A DNA stretch of 64,000 bases from Dama dama (GCF_033118175.1 NC_083698.1:74927001-74991000); one strand, 5' to 3'; shown: positions 44,491 to 56,904, counted from the stretch's first letter. Numbers and translations: made by a program. Notes: generated from the sequence alone by a model not told the origin.

Positions 44491-45340
44491 GATATGCCCT
44501 GAATAAAACAGGAATCAGAGAAGAAACAGATAACAAATATGAAAGGCCCTGGAAGGGCCTGAAGGAACAGGGCTTTTGCCGAGATGGAAGCTATGAGATT
44601 GACTGGGATGTTTTTGTTTTTGTTGTTGTTTGTTTGTTTTGATAGGTAAGAAGTGGGTTTATTTAGAGAGAAGCATACTCCACAGAGTATGGGTCATCTC
44701 AGAAGATGAGAGGCCCGAAAATATAGGGTGGTTAGTTTTTATGGACTGGGTAATTTCATAGGCTTATGAATGGGAGGATTATTCCAACTATTTTGGGGAA
44801 GGGGTGGGGATTTCCAGGAATTGGGCCACTGCCCACTTTTTGGCCTTTTATGGTCAGCATCAGAACTGTCACGGTGTGGTTGGGTCTGTCATTTAGAGGT
44901 GTTTTAAAAGAGACCTTCTTGTTCTCACTGTTTCAGATGGATCACTCTGGCAGTCATGTAGAGCAAATCCTCAAATCAGAAACACTAGTTAGGAAGTTCC
45001 TGAAATAGGCAGGTGAACAAAGATGAAGCCCTCACCAAAGTCGAAAGCAACACCTGAAAGAATAGAGCTTCCAAAAATATATTAAAAGGTTTAAGTCACA
45101 AAAAGTGATGTCTGACTGTGTCATCAAGGAAGTGGAAGGATTCCAGTATGACAGGAAAAGAAGCAGAGTTAGTGAGATGACATGCTAAATTTTTGTATTA
45201 ATACACTACATTCACCATTTGCATGGGATTTTCTGTTGCAAGAAAATTTTCTGTTGCATGTCTGAACCAAGCCTGAAGCCCAGGTGAGACTCAGGCCTAA
45301 AGAAACAAAGTGTGAAGTACTTTGGGCTATCCTGAGGCAA
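44491..45340. other. Unassigned sequence
   Basis: No exon or repeat was recognised. Frames at 44766-45008 (+) and 45212-45574 (minus) have no domain. Confidence 0.35.
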
Positions 45341-45430
45341 CAGGTCCTTTGTCTGCGAAATGAAGCTCGTACTGCCCGGTGATATTCTTAGAGTTTCTGT
45401 GAGAACTGCATGAGATGATATACTGCGATC
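45341..45430 (+). repeat. MIR fragment
   Basis: The stretch gtcctttgtctgcgaaatgaagc followed by agtttctgtgagaactgcatgag follows the MIR right half. It is diverged. Confidence 0.5.
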
Positions 45431-46039
45431 CCAGACCAGTTCATGGCCCTCCAGACATGATGTTTTAGCTCTTCTTCCTCCATTAGAAATCTCTCTTTTC
45501 CTTGATGGGCTCTGCCTTAGTCTGTCCCGTGGGGTTTCTGAAACTCTTACTACCTTGATAGAAACAGTTGCCATAGTAATACCTTCTTCTGTCCAAATTT
45601 CTAACTGTGATCACTGAGTGGGCATTTGTCCAAATCAAGCCTTACTCCCCCAAAGGGACATTTGCTTCCTGCCAGGCAGAGGATAAGAGATCATCAGTAA
45701 ATAGCAGGCTTTACCCTGGAAGTGTTTTTCTGGACAGTGTCTCCGCATATACTACCAAGTAAAATATGTATGATGCTATATTATAATACCCACTGAATTC
45801 TATATTCTAAACAACTAAACTAAATCAATCAGTATTCAAGAAAGGGTTTGCCCTCCCCTCTGCAGACAATATTCAATTTTTGGAATCTGGGATAATTTAT
45901 GACTAATATGCAAAGAAAGGAGGAAAAATCTTATGTGTTAAAATATTTTGGTACAGGAGAAGGCAACTGACTTATTGATTTAATATCAATGATTATTAAT
46001 ATATATTATGACATGTATATTTTGTATTATCTTGGAGAA
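45431..46039. other. Unassigned AT-rich sequence
   Basis: No exon or repeat was recognised. Confidence 0.35.
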
Positions 46040-46178
46040 ATTATTTCACAGTTTTGAGCCTTGTTTTTAAAACTTATCAGTAAACTACTAGTACCTATCT
46101 CTTAAGTATATAGTGAGAAAGTATGTACAGATTTGATGAAAGACAATAAGTCCTCAATAAAAGCTAATTATTGGTATT
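46040..46178 (+). repeat. MIR SINE
   Basis: Recognisable parts are gagaaattatttcacagttttgagcc, actagtacctatctcttaag and taagtcctcaataaaagc. A Bov-tA SINE is inserted at its 3' end. Confidence 0.65.
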
Positions 46179-46403
46179 GGCTTCCCTGGTGGCTCAGTTG
46201 GTAAAGAATCTGCCTGCAAAGCGGGAGACCTGGGTTTGATCCCTGGGTTGCAAAGATCCCCTGGAGGAAGGCATAACAACCCACTCCAGTATTCTTGCCT
46301 GCAGAATCCCCGTGGACAGAAGAGCCTGACATGCTATAGTCCATGAGTCACAGAGTCGGAACACGACGGGGAGACGAAGCACACAGCACACATTATTGAT
46401 ATT
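46167..46403 (+). mobile_element. Bov-tA SINE with near-perfect 12-bp TSD
   Basis: The flanks attattggtatt (46167-46178) and attattgatatt (46392-46403) differ at one base. The body shows the head ttccctggtggctcagttggt, the B box gggtttgatccctgggttgc and the tail cacgacggggagacgaagc with a cacac end. Confidence 0.92.
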
Positions 46404-46568
46404 TTTGTTATTCTACAGGAAATGGCATGGAAATTTTAAGATTAAGATGAATTACGATGTCAGACTAACCAAAGTTTCCTATTTTCTTTTTCCATGTCCA
46501 TTTTCCCCCTTCTCTTTCTCTACTTTTGTCCAAGATACTATAGAAAAAGTAATTTTTTAGAGAAAAAT

Positions 46569-46762
46569 TATGAAAGTGAAAGTTTCATGCTCAGTCATGT
46601 CAGACTCTTTGCAACCCCATGGACTATATAGTCCATGGAATTCTCCAGAGCAGAATCCTGGAATGGGTGGCCTTGCCCTTCTCCAGGGGATCTTCCCAAC
46701 CCAGGAATTGAACCGGGGTCTCCCGCATTGCAGGAGGATTCTTTACCTCCTGAGCTATTGTA
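46569..46762 (-). mobile_element. Bov-tA SINE, near full length, antisense
   Basis: It runs tatgaaagtgaaagtttcatgc, ccatggactatatagtccatgg, ccaggggatcttcccaaccc and the head at gaggattctttacctcctgagc. The extreme head bases are lost. Confidence 0.9.
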
Positions 46763-47837
46763 ACTGCTCTCAAAAACAGAAAAGGGAGCTCCGTACTTTT
46801 TACATATAGCTATTTCTTAATCCCAGTTGTTTTGATCACCTCTGTGCACATATTGGAGTCAGTATGCTTTAACCTTAGCTAAAATACAATAAATTTCCTA
46901 AAATATAAGTAAAACACAATAAAATCCTATATTAGTGGTTATATTAGGATGTAAAGTCATTAAAACATCACTTCTGGATAACCAAAAAAATAATGATTGT
47001 TAATAAACAGCCAATTCATATACAATAAAATACTGTAGATGCCCTTTGTTGACATTTGGTGCACTTCCCAAAAATAATACCATGTATTCCACCATTCTAC
47101 CATGTATTCTGACATTCTACCTAGTATATTTAGAATATAACTTGAGAATTTTCCAACACATCATTTTGTTTAAAATGTTATATTTGGGTTTGGGAAGGAG
47201 GAAATGTAATGTTTCCTATATTCATGTATTCTATGTTTTGGGGATATGAAAAACCAAAATGATTTCTTTTGAGAAAACAGTAATGAAAGAGATATTTTAT
47301 AAATTTTAAAAATGAAAAATAAATACTGTTTGGTGAAAAGCACAAACAATAGAGGAGTCAAACAGTAAAGATACAGCTTAAAATAGAGTTAGTGAGTGTG
47401 AAAATAGAGCTGAGTAATTCAAATACATGTGGCAAAGGAGTAAATCAAGAAGTGTGAAAGATGTTAAATGATACGGAGGATATAGGGAAGGACCAATAAA
47501 TATCAAATAAACATTCCAAAAAGAAAGAATAATTAGAATAGGAGATGGTTGATATTGAAAGTAATGACTTTCCAAAAGTGAAGAAATCCATTAGTTCTCA
47601 AACACGCTAAACCCCATTTAGAAACACTATATAACATTGTAGAAAGTTAAAGAGAAAGTCGTTCAGTAATTAGAAGAAAAAATATTATATAATAAGGAAT
47701 GCAAAGTAAGAGAAGAATTCTCCAAGTAATCAGCAATAGCATAAGAAATCACAGTATCTTCAGTATATTATACCAAGCAATTATATCACTAATACTGAAA
47801 GTGAAATAAAGAGTGAAATAGGCATATAAAAATGAAG
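46763..47837. other. Unassigned AT-rich sequence
   Basis: No exon or repeat family was recognised in 1.07 kb. Confidence 0.35.
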
Positions 47838-48325
47838 ACAGTGTGTTAAAGAAGCAAAGACATTACTTCACTGACAAAAGTTCGTATAGTTAAGGCTATG
47901 GTCTTTCCAGTAATTATGTGACAGTTGGACAATAAAGAAGGCAGAGCGCCAAAGAATTGATACTTTCAAGCTGTGGTGCTGGAGAAGATTCTTAAGAGTT
48001 CCCTCGACAGCGAGGAGATCAAAACAGTCAATCTTAAAGGAAATCAACCCTGAATACTCTCTGGAAGGACTGATGCTGAAGTTCTAAAACTTTGGCCACT
48101 TGATGTGAGGAGCCAACTCATTGGAAAAGACTCTGATGCTGGAAAGATTGATGGCAGAAGGAGAAGAGGGTGACAGAGGATGAGATGGTGAGATGGCAGC
48201 ACCGACTCAATGGACATGAACTTGGGCAAACTCTGGGAGGTGGTGAAGGACGGGGATGCCTGGCATACTGAAGTCCATGGCACTGTGAAGTGTCAGACAC
48301 AACTTGGTGACTGAACAACAACAAA
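47838..48325 (+). mobile_element. Diverged BovB LINE 3' fragment
   Basis: The sense strand reads agacattacttcactgac, gttaaggctatggtctttcc, gctgtggtgctggagaagattc, aaggaaatcaaccctgaatac and the 3' end gtgactgaacaacaac. Frameshifts and substitutions are much more frequent than in the other BovB copies, so this is one of the older insertions. Confidence 0.88.
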
Positions 48326-48994
48326 AAATAAAGGTATTATTTATTGTATAAACCACTAAGGAATAGAGCTGAGAGCAAAATAACAACAAAAGATGAACAA
48401 GGACACCAGTAAACAGATGATAAATCTTAAGAAGTATTGGCAAAGTTAATAATTCTCAGTTTTAAAAAAAGTAAAACATTGGATATTAATAACAGAAATG
48501 GTGCAGTTTGGGGGAAAACTAACGTGTGCTAATTTCTCTGAAAAGAAAATAAAAATATTGAACAATCTTGGACTTTGTTTTAAAATTTAAAAATTGATGT
48601 AAAATTTTTTTAATTTAAGTCAATCTTTAAAAAAAGATAAAATATATAACATTTAAGTTAGTAACAAAAAATAATAAAGAAAATCTTGTCAATTTATAAG
48701 AAGATAATGAAGGAAAAAGAAGTCAAAGAAAGCACAATAAATAGTGCATATTAATTAGCATGGCAAAAATAATTTCAGATACTGGCAAAAATAGCAAATA
48801 AAAGATTGACCATTTTAAGAGTGAGAAAATTAGATAAACTTAAAGTAATAGCTACAACAAAATCCAGCTATATTTTTTATGTGATAAAAACATCAGTGTA
48901 CAGAAACATTTAAAAAAGAAAGAACAGTTAAAAGAAATGGGTAAGTTATCTTCTAAAAGTCTCAGGCTATAACAATCATATTAAAATATTATTA
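48326..48994. other. Unassigned very AT-rich sequence
   Basis: No exon was recognised. It may be very old L1 ORF2, since the sequence just after the next SINE is, but I cannot align it by eye. Confidence 0.3.
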
Positions 48995-49101
48995 GGACTT
49001 CCCTGGTGGTCCAGTTGTTGAGACTCCCTGCTTCCAGGGTTGTGGATTCAATCCCTGGTCAGGGAACTAGGATCCCACATGCCATGTGCAACCAAAAAAA
49101 A
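48995..49101 (+). mobile_element. CHR-type tRNA-Glu SINE
   Basis: It shows ggacttccctggtggtccag, gattcaatccctggtcaggg and aactaggatcccacatgcc with an oligo-A end. It lies next to old L1 ORF2. Confidence 0.9.
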
Positions 49102-50320
49102 TTAGCAAATCAAATTCAGTGGTATGAAGAAAAATAATACATTAGAACCAAATAGAGTTTATGCAAGGAGTGCAAGGCAGTTTCAATATTAAGAAATCTG
49201 TTAGTATAATTTACACCACTAATAAATTTTTTAAATTATATGTACATTTCAGTATAAGTAAAACTTTCATCAATATAAACACTATTCTTTTAATTTGCAA
49301 ACTATGACTAAAATGAAACTTCTAACCTAAAATAGTTTTCCTTGACAAAATGCACTCCAGGCCTGAGAATATTCAGTTAAAAATAAAATGCTGAAAAATG
49401 TAACAAACTTCTTGGAAGAATACATTGCTTATATGGTAAGATATAGACATTGGACCTAATGTGATCCCTCTCCCATCCTATTTGTATAAAAAAACATTGA
49501 ACTGGTGATTCTGAGTTCCTTTGACAGATGGGTTTCCTCACTCCTCACAGCTGAAATTAACCACCAATTTGGACATGGATTTCTAAGTAATAAAGGAGTT
49601 CTTGGAATCTGCATCCATTTAATTGGGTTACTTATCTTCTTTGAGGGCTAGCTTTATGGTCTGACAAAACTAAAATGAACACAAACAGAGTTCTGATACA
49701 GTATTATTTATAACCCTGGTGAACTAGTAAATTCAATCTCCAAATTAAGGAAAACTTACTATTCAACACCATCACAAGTACTAGTCAATGTGATAAGACA
49801 AGAAATAGACAAGAATTATGAGGTTTTAAAGGAAGACACAAAATTGTACTTATTGGCAGACAGCATGATTGTCGAAATAGAAAGGTTAAGAATGTATAAA
49901 ATATAAATTTATTAAAATTAAAATTTAAAAGTTAAACTATTAAGATTTTAAGAGTCCTTTTTTCAACAGCCATATCACATATCAGTAGCATTTTTATATA
50001 TTGGAAAAAGGGGGGAAAATAACCTTATTTCAAGAGCAACAAATACTAAAGATCCCCAGGGAAAAAGCTCTTAATTGTATAGAAGACCTAATGGAGAATA
50101 CTATAAATCGTTAATGAAAGAAAAGAACATTCAGGGATAGAGGAAATCAATATTACCTATGTAATATTAGTCTCTACAAAATCATATACGAATTCCATGC
50201 AATTTCAGTCAAAATTCCATAAGCATAGTTTTGTGACATTTGAATAACATTCTAAAATTAACATGGAAGAAGAAAGAACCAAGAAGAGCAAAGACATTCT
50301 GAACAAAGACAAATCCTTCT
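49102..50320 (+). mobile_element. Ancient L1 ORF2 fragments, sense
   Basis: Positions 49105-49240 read like the L1 region attagcaaatcaaattcagtgg...gcaaggcagtttcaatattaag. After an uncertain middle part, 49770-50320 read like the reverse transcriptase core. The catalytic region appears as ttggcagacagcatgattgtc, where the second D of the usual FADD is a serine codon. Many stops are present. This is a relic of a pre-ruminant L1. Confidence 0.65.
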
Positions 50321-50801
50321 GCCTCTTTTTAATTTCCACTTCTCTCTGTATTCATCCAACCTTTGCCATTCCCAGGCGACCTCTGGCATCTGTTTTTTGT
50401 CACCATAGATTCACTTGAATTTTCCAGAATCCTATATAAATTGAACCATACAGTAAGCATGTGGGTGATGGATTCATACATACATACTAGGTGATGGATA
50501 CATTCATTATCTTGACTTGGGTGATGATGGTTTCGTGAGTGTGTGCATATGCCAAAACTTATTAAATCATACTTTTGAAATACATGCATTTTATTTAATA
50601 CCAATGATATCAATAAAGTTGAAAAACATGCAAAAAATAAGAACAGGTATTTATTAGTGGAGCAACATCAAAAGGTCAGCAAACATGTAACATACACAAT
50701 TAAACACAAGCACATTAAAGCAACAGTGGTAGAATACTTCACACACTTAGGTTTGACAAAAGTGAAATCTTTGAAAACATCAAATATTACAAAAAATTTA
50801 G
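50321..50801. other. Unassigned AT-rich sequence
   Basis: No repeat was recognised. The minus frame 50329-50613 has no domain. Confidence 0.35.
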
Positions 50802-51421
50802 AAATCACAGTGACAGATTTTATTTTGGGGGGCTCCAAAATCACTGCAGATGGTGACTGCAGCCATGAAATTAAAAGACGCTTACTCCTTGGAAGAAAAG
50901 CTATGACCAACCTAGACAGCATATTAAAAAGCAGAGACATTACTTTGCCAACAAAGGTCCATCTAGTCAAAGCTTTGGTTTTTCCAGTAGTCATGTATGG
51001 ATGTGAGAGTTGGACTATAAGGAAAGCTGAGCGCCGAATAATTGATGCTTTTGAACTGTGGTGTTGGAGAAGGCTCTTGAGAGTCCCTTGGACTGCAAGG
51101 AGATCCAACCAGTCCATCCTAAAGGAAATCAGTCCTGAATATTCATTGGAAAGACTGATGCTGAAGCCGAAACTCCAATACTTTGGCCACCTGATACGAA
51201 GAACTGACTCATTTGAAAAGACTCTGATGCTGGGAATGATTGAAGGCTGGAGGAGAAGGGAACAACAGAGAATGAGATGATTGGATGGCATCACTGACTC
51301 AATGGACATGAGCTTCAGTAAGCTCCAGGCGTTGGTGATGGTAGGGAAGCCTGAGGTACTGCAGTCCATAGGGTCACAAGAGTTGGATATAACTGAGCAA
51401 CTAAAGTGAAGTGAAGTGAAA
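50802..51421 (+). mobile_element. BovB LINE 3' fragment, sense
   Basis: The frame is open on the + strand from before the BovB part to 51280. It carries the blocks [53 protein letters not shown] and LQYFGHLIRRTDS. The 3' end is a GTGAA repeat at 51405-51420. It is 5' truncated after the catalytic motif. A copy in the opposite orientation lies 314 bp downstream. Confidence 0.94.
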
Positions 51422-51735
51422 TTATTCATTACTTGGCTGCAGCAACTACTGCTTAAGAGAGAACACTCTAACAATATCCGTGTAGGGTAAAAATGCATCT
51501 ACTCTAACACCAAAAACTGCATATTTCTAACTAAACATAATAGAAATTTTTTTCACATAATTATTCAAAGAAATAGGTACAAGGATGTATAACACTTTGT
51601 AAAAGTAAGAACATATGAACAACTTAATGGAAATGGATAAATAAACAATGTCAAATTCACATGTTGTACTTCATATAAAAGTTGAGATGAATGAACTCAA
51701 GCTATGTATATTAACAAGCATTGTCATAGTCTTTT
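51422..51735. other. Spacer between inverted BovB copies
   Basis: AT-rich, no gene or repeat recognised. It would form the loop if the two BovB copies paired. Confidence 0.5.
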
Positions 51736-52380
51736 CAGTTCAGTTCAGTTGCTCAGTCGTGTCTGACTCTTTGCGACCCCATGAACTGCAGCACGCCAGG
51801 CCTCCCTGTCCATCACCAACTCCCAGAGTTTACCCAAACTCATGTCCATCGAGTTGGTGATGCCATCCAGCCATCTCATCCTCTGTCGTCCCCTTCTCCT
51901 CCTGTCCCCAATCCTTCCCAGCATTAGGGTCTTTTCCAATGAGTCAACTCTTCTCATCAGGTGGCCAAAGTATTGGAGTTTCAGCTTCAGCATCAGTCCT
52001 TCCAATGAACACCCAGTACTGATCTCCTTTAGGATGGACTGGTTGGATCTCCTTGCAGTCCAAGGGACTCTCAAGAGTCTTCTCCAACACCATAGTTCAA
52101 AAGCATCAATTCTTCAGCGCTCAGCTTTCTTTATAGTCCAATTCTCACATCCATACATGACCACTGGAGAAACCATAGCCTTGACCAGACAGACCTTTGT
52201 TGGCAAAGTAATGTCTCTGCTTTTTAATATGCTGTGTAGGTTGGTCATAACTTTCCTTCCAAGGAGTAAGCATCCTTTAATTTCATGGCTGCAATCACCA
52301 TCTGCAGTGACTTTGGAGCCCCAAAAAATAAAGTCAGCCACTGTTTCTACTGTTTACCCATCTATTTCCAATGAAGTGAT
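51736..52380 (-). mobile_element. BovB LINE 3' fragment, antisense
   Basis: It begins with GTTCA repeats (cagttcagttcagttgctc) and reads on the minus strand. The frames 52114-52341 and 51745-52074 cover DGDCSHEIKGCLLLG, MYGCENWTIKKAER and the C-terminal [18 protein letters not shown] part. The 7-mer gtctttt lies on both sides (51729-51735, 52381-52387), a weak TSD. Confidence 0.94.
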
Positions 52381-52909
52381 GTCTTTTATATCCATCTAAA
52401 TTTAGAATTTAATAATGGGAATGGTTCAAATGATAGGATAAAGAGTTATTTGAACAATAAATTGTTTACAATTGGTTTTAAATTGGAAAAAAAAAGAAAA
52501 TCCCTAATTCACAACCACACAATAAATTGCAAATTAATTTTAAAACTAAACATAAATAGGCAACTTTGTATCTGTAAATAAAGTAGATTTTTTGTAATAG
52601 ATATAATCATTTGTTTATATTGCTTTATGTGATTTCAAATAAAACCTGTAATGCAATTTTTATTCCATGGAGTAATAAGGAAAAACTCAAACAGAAAAGG
52701 TATTAGTGGGATTAAAAACAGAGAACAATAAACATGAAACTTTAAACACAAAAACTGTGACCAAATAATTTTTTTTCTAAGAAGCTTCTCATAATATTCT
52801 AACTAAAGATAATTTTTTCAGGATTAATCTAGACAATCTGGATAATATTATTTCTATTACCATATGTTTAATGTACTCCTACTTTTCCAATCTGTTTTAT
52901 TTTTTCTTT
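52381..52909. other. Unassigned AT-rich sequence
   Basis: No exon or repeat was recognised. Confidence 0.35.
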
Positions 52910-52978
52910 CCAGTTTTATTGAGATATAATTGACATACAGCACTGTATAAGTTTAAAGTGTACAGCGTAATGACAAAA
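52910..52978 (-). mobile_element. Old L1 3'UTR fragment, antisense
   Basis: The stretch ttttattgagatataattgacatac followed by aagtttaaagtgtacagc is the reverse complement of an old mammalian L1 3'UTR. Confidence 0.75.
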
Positions 52979-53159
52979 TGAAGAATATAATTTTTACAAC
53001 TATTTTAGTGGCGAAGGTTTTCCTGAACCAATATTCAGAATCAAAGCAATATTGTTGAATTTGACAACATGAAAATAAAAGTTTATGGACACTTTTGTCA
53101 CATAAAAATAAAGTACTAGTGGCTAAGAAATATTTAAAACATAGTATCAACTACAGATC

Positions 53160-53616
53160 ACTTCTATATTATAAAGAACAATATACCCTGAAGGAGAATA
53201 TTGTAAAACAGTAATGAAAGGCAGAAAAGAACATTTTTGAGTAGAGGAAATTAATATTGCATGGATAGTCATCTCTCCAACCGCATGTATGAATTCAATA
53301 CAAATAGCACTATAAGAAAAAATATAAACAACCTATTGGAAAATTTCTGAAAAAAATTTTAGAAGATGAAATAGAAATAACCAACAAATTTATGAAAATT
53401 TATTCAAATTCACTAACAAACTTATGCAATTTACTACCTACCACATTGTCAAAAATTTTAAAAGACTGATATTATTCAGTATGGAGAAGACAAAGTCCTC
53501 AGGCTTTTTTGTAGAGGTGAGAAAAGTTGGACACACAATTGTAGAGGATGATTTTGCAGAATCACTTAAATATTTAAATATGCATTCCTTTAGATACTTA
53601 CAAAAAAAACTACAGG
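53160..53616 (+). mobile_element. Ancient L1 ORF2 fragments, sense
   Basis: The part 53185-53300 (gaatattgtaaaacagtaatg, agaggaaattaatattgc) resembles the part of the L1 relic at 50085-50215. The part 53345-53500 (agaagatgaaatagaaataacc, aacaaatttatgaaaat, ttaaaagactgatattattcag) follows the ORF2 C-terminal region. It is very diverged. Confidence 0.6.
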
Positions 53617-53762
53617 GATTTCCCTGGTGATCCAGTGGCTAAGACCCTATCCTCCCAGAGCAGAGGGCCCATACTGGATCCCTAGTTGGGGAACTAGATC
53701 TCACATTCCACAACTTAGACCTGTCACAGCCATATACATAAATAATAAATAAATAAAAATAC
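53617..53762 (+). mobile_element. CHR-type tRNA-Glu SINE
   Basis: It shows ggatttccctggtgatccagtgg, ggatccctagttggggaac and tctcacattccacaac with a taaataaataaa tail. It lies in the old L1. Confidence 0.9.
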
Positions 53763-54904
53763 ATATTTTTTTAATGTAATGGTGTTTTTTTCTCTATTTG
53801 GTTACATTTGCAGGCCCTCATATCATACAATAATGCATATTGATCTCACAGACTCTAATTAATATAGTTATTGTGAAAATGTATAAATATTGCAGATACT
53901 TTGGTCTCATTATGGGCTTGATAGCAAATGATTTAAGCACTATTTAACACTGAGGTATTGTTCATGACCATCTTCTCTCAAAACCCTGAATGATATTTTC
54001 ATTCTGTCAAAGTCCCCCAAAAAGCAAAACTTTTCTTCAGCATTCATTACTTTCAACCTGTCCTCCATCCACTCAAGAAATATGTTAATTAAGACATTTA
54101 ATCTAGTAATGTAACAAGACAAAAGTAACAATAAGGACATAGAAGACAGATGTGATTAAATTATAAAGTGAAAATAGGCATTCAGTCAGTAAGAAAAAAA
54201 TACCTATCATGCCGTTTTATATCCTTGTTGAAACATGACATCCAGCTTGATCATGATCAAGATAGCGTCAAGAAGCATCATTCATAATGTCTTAGAAGAA
54301 GTACAAACTGATCTCTCAGGAAATCATCAAGCCTGTCCTTATAGTAAACCCAGGAATAAACTTTGCCCAGAGTCCCCAGAAGAAGGACAAAAAGCAGAAA
54401 ACAACAAGGGATATTTCACAGCAGGTCAAAAATAACCAGAGTGACTCCTTTTAGTAGGGCTGTTCTTGTAAGATTTCTGAATATAGGTAAATGCTACAAT
54501 TCTTTAAAAATTATCATATGGAGAGCCTGTTCAATGCAACCCAGGAACATGGCTCTCTAACAAACTGGCTTCTACCAAGAAAAGATTTTGCAGAGGATGC
54601 AAACAGGCAGCTAAAATTTGGCCTAAAATAAATTTGGTTTGGCAACAATAGTGAGTGGGGAGTTAATAAAAGAAATTGGGCAATTGCATATAAAAAAATC
54701 CAGATTTTCAGCAATGCTTAAAAAACTGTAAGATTTGGCAACACTGAACTCACATGGGCACAGTTAGTTGGCCCTGAGTAGCACTGACCCCTTTTGGACA
54801 AGGGATAGGCAATAGATTTTACATGGCCCTCACTAGTTTGCATAACTACTTTATGTTACCTGCTTGGTCCCCTTAGGCATTTTGCTTGTGGTCAATTTTT
54901 AAAC
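53763..54904. other. Unassigned AT-rich sequence
   Basis: No exon or repeat family was recognised in 1.1 kb. Confidence 0.35.
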
Positions 54905-55125
54905 TATTGTGCAGTAATTCTCAGCTCTGGTTCTATAACCAAAATACCCATGGGGATTATTAACAATGCAGATACCTGGGTCTCACTCAGGACTTGCTAA
55001 AGAGAGACTGAGATTCTATAATGGATAAGGCTAATTATATATTTATAATGATATATAAATATATATTTAAATTTATAAATCCTCAGGTCACCCGTACCCA
55101 GCCAAAGCTGAAAACTCTGAATTTA
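54905..55125 (+). repeat. hAT-Charlie MER5A-like fragment, split by AT-rich repeat
   Basis: The left part reads agtaattctcagctctggttc, atggggattattaacaatgc and agatacctgggtctcac. The right part reads ctcaggtcacccgtaccc and agccaaagctgaaaac. Between them 55025-55078 is a TATAAA/ATATAT patch. It is a relic of a common non-autonomous hAT. Confidence 0.6.
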
Positions 55126-55139
55126 AATAAAAGAATATC

Positions 55140-56065
55140 CTGTTGATGGAAATTTAAACTGGTACTGCCACTATGGAGAACAGTATAGAGGTTCCTTAAA
55201 AAACTAAAATGGAACTACCATATGATACTACAATCCCGTTCCTGACCATTTTTCTGGAGGAAACCATAATTTGTAAAAAATAAATGCACCCCAATGCTCA
55301 TCACAGAACTATTTGCAATAGTCAACCACCTAAACATCCCATGACAGATGAATGGATAAAGGAGATGTGGTATATTTATACAAAGGAATATTGTTGTTGT
55401 TGCTTAGGCACTAAATTGTGCCTGACTCTTTTGCAACCTCATGGACTGTCCGCACCAAGCTGCTCTGTCCATGTGATTTCTCAGGCAAGAATATTAGAGT
55501 AGGTAGCCATTTCCTTCTCCAAGGGATCTTCCCGACCCAGGGATTGAACTTATGTTCTCCTACATTGGCAGGCAGACTCTTCACCACTGAGCATCTGGGA
55601 AGCCCCAATGGAATATTACTTGGCCATAAAAAAGGAATAAAATAATGCCATTTGCAGCAATGTGGATGAAAGTAGGGATCATCATACTAGGTGAAACAAG
55701 CCTGACAAATATAAATATCATATGATATCACTTAAGTGGACTCTAGAAAAATGATGCAAATAAACTTACATACAAAATAAAACAAACCCACAGACATAGA
55801 AAACAAACAAGATTGCCAAAGGAGAAGGTGGGGGTATAAATTAGGAATTTGGTAGTAAAATATACATACTACTATATATAGAACAAATAACCAACAAAGA
55901 CTTATTATATAGCACAGGGAATTATACTCAATATCTTGTAATAACCTATATGGGAAAAGAATATGAAAAAACAGATATGTATGTATGTATAACTGAATCC
56001 ATTTGCTGTATACCTGAAACAACTTCAATAAAATAAATAAATTTAGAGATAAATAAATAAATAAA
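55140..56065 (+). mobile_element. Old L1 ORF2 end and 3'UTR, sense, interrupted by a SINE
   Basis: The pieces 55140-55392 (actgccactatggagaacag, tgaatggataaaggagatgtgg) and 55606-56065 (ggaatattacttggccat, cttattatatagcacaggg, aatatcttgtaataaccta) join across an antisense SINE. The 3' end is a TAAA-rich tail at 56020-56065. Confidence 0.87.
55381..55617 (-). mobile_element. Bov-tA SINE inside L1, near-perfect 12-bp TSD
   Basis: The flanks caaaggaatatt (55381-55392) and caatggaatatt (55606-55617) differ at one base. The body is antisense: gttgttgttgcttaggcac, ctcatggactgtccgcacc, gggatcttcccgacccagg and the head at tcttcaccactgagcatctgg. Confidence 0.92.
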
Positions 56066-56400
56066 TTTCTAAGACAGTACTCCGTAAACATTCCTCTCAA
56101 CTGAGCTTCTTAGAGTTACTGAAAATCTATGAGTTTGAAAACTGCTGAGTTTGAGGCTAGGCTTCTAGAGTTTTAGGCTTCTACGGTTCTTTTTTTGTAC
56201 CCCATCAACTATCTCAGCCAGCTAAGCTTTGGGGAGGTCCAGCTCCTCTTTACCATGGAACTTGGACACTTCAGTATTGTATTGGGACCAGAGAGCTCCA
56301 GGCGGCACCTTCACACTGTGTTCTCTCTGTTTCCTCCAAGACTCACACAAGAGAAGCAGAACAACACCATCCAGAAGAAATTACATCCTGCTAATAAGGT
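56066..56400. other. Unassigned sequence
   Basis: No exon or repeat was recognised. Two overlapping + frames (56195-56404, 56229-56582) have no domain. Confidence 0.35.
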
Positions 56401-56850
56401 GTAATTTTATTCATTTATTCAACACATCTATTGAACATCTCCTAAGTGCAAGGCAATGTTTAGTCACAGGGAGTACAACAGTGAACAAAGAAGAGAGAAA
56501 TCTCTGCCCTCTTGGGGTGAACATTCTAGTGGGAAGGAGGATGATAGATCATATAAATGATAAAATAGATAATATCCCATAAGGTGATGAGTCACCAAGG
56601 AAAATTGAGGGGGAAAGGGAATAAATACGAAGTGCTGGGAAAGACAGTTTGGTGGTATGGCCAGGCAGGTGAGAAGGCATTTTAGTAAAGATAAGAATGG
56701 GGAGACCAGAAGAGCATTTCAGACAGAGTAAATACCTGTGTAGGAGGCGTCTGGAATGTCCAAGGCAGATCCAGGAGTCATTTGAAATCAACAAGAGAAT
56801 TAGTATTGGAAAGAGGGTATCTGGACAGAAGCATCTACATGTGTGTGACC
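56401..56850 (-). repeat. L2 LINE 3' region, antisense
   Basis: The sequence attcatttattcaacacatctattgaac, tgcaaggcaatg, acaacagtgaacaaagaag, ctctgccctcttggggtg and aacattctagtggg is the reverse complement of the L2 3' end. The part to about 56850 (agagcatttcagacagagta) fits the upstream L2 region, more weakly. Confidence 0.7.
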
Positions 56851-56904
56851 TTGACATGACCCACCCAGGTGTGGTGGGTCCTCTCCTTTCCCAGCTTGCA
56901 TTTT

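Noticed and set aside
50668..51498. 276-codon minus-strand frame, the longest in the window
   Set aside because: It is the antisense of the BovB fragment at 50802-51421 and has no domain. Similar antisense frames recur at the other BovB copies (41762-42316, 51842-52399, 3721-4221).
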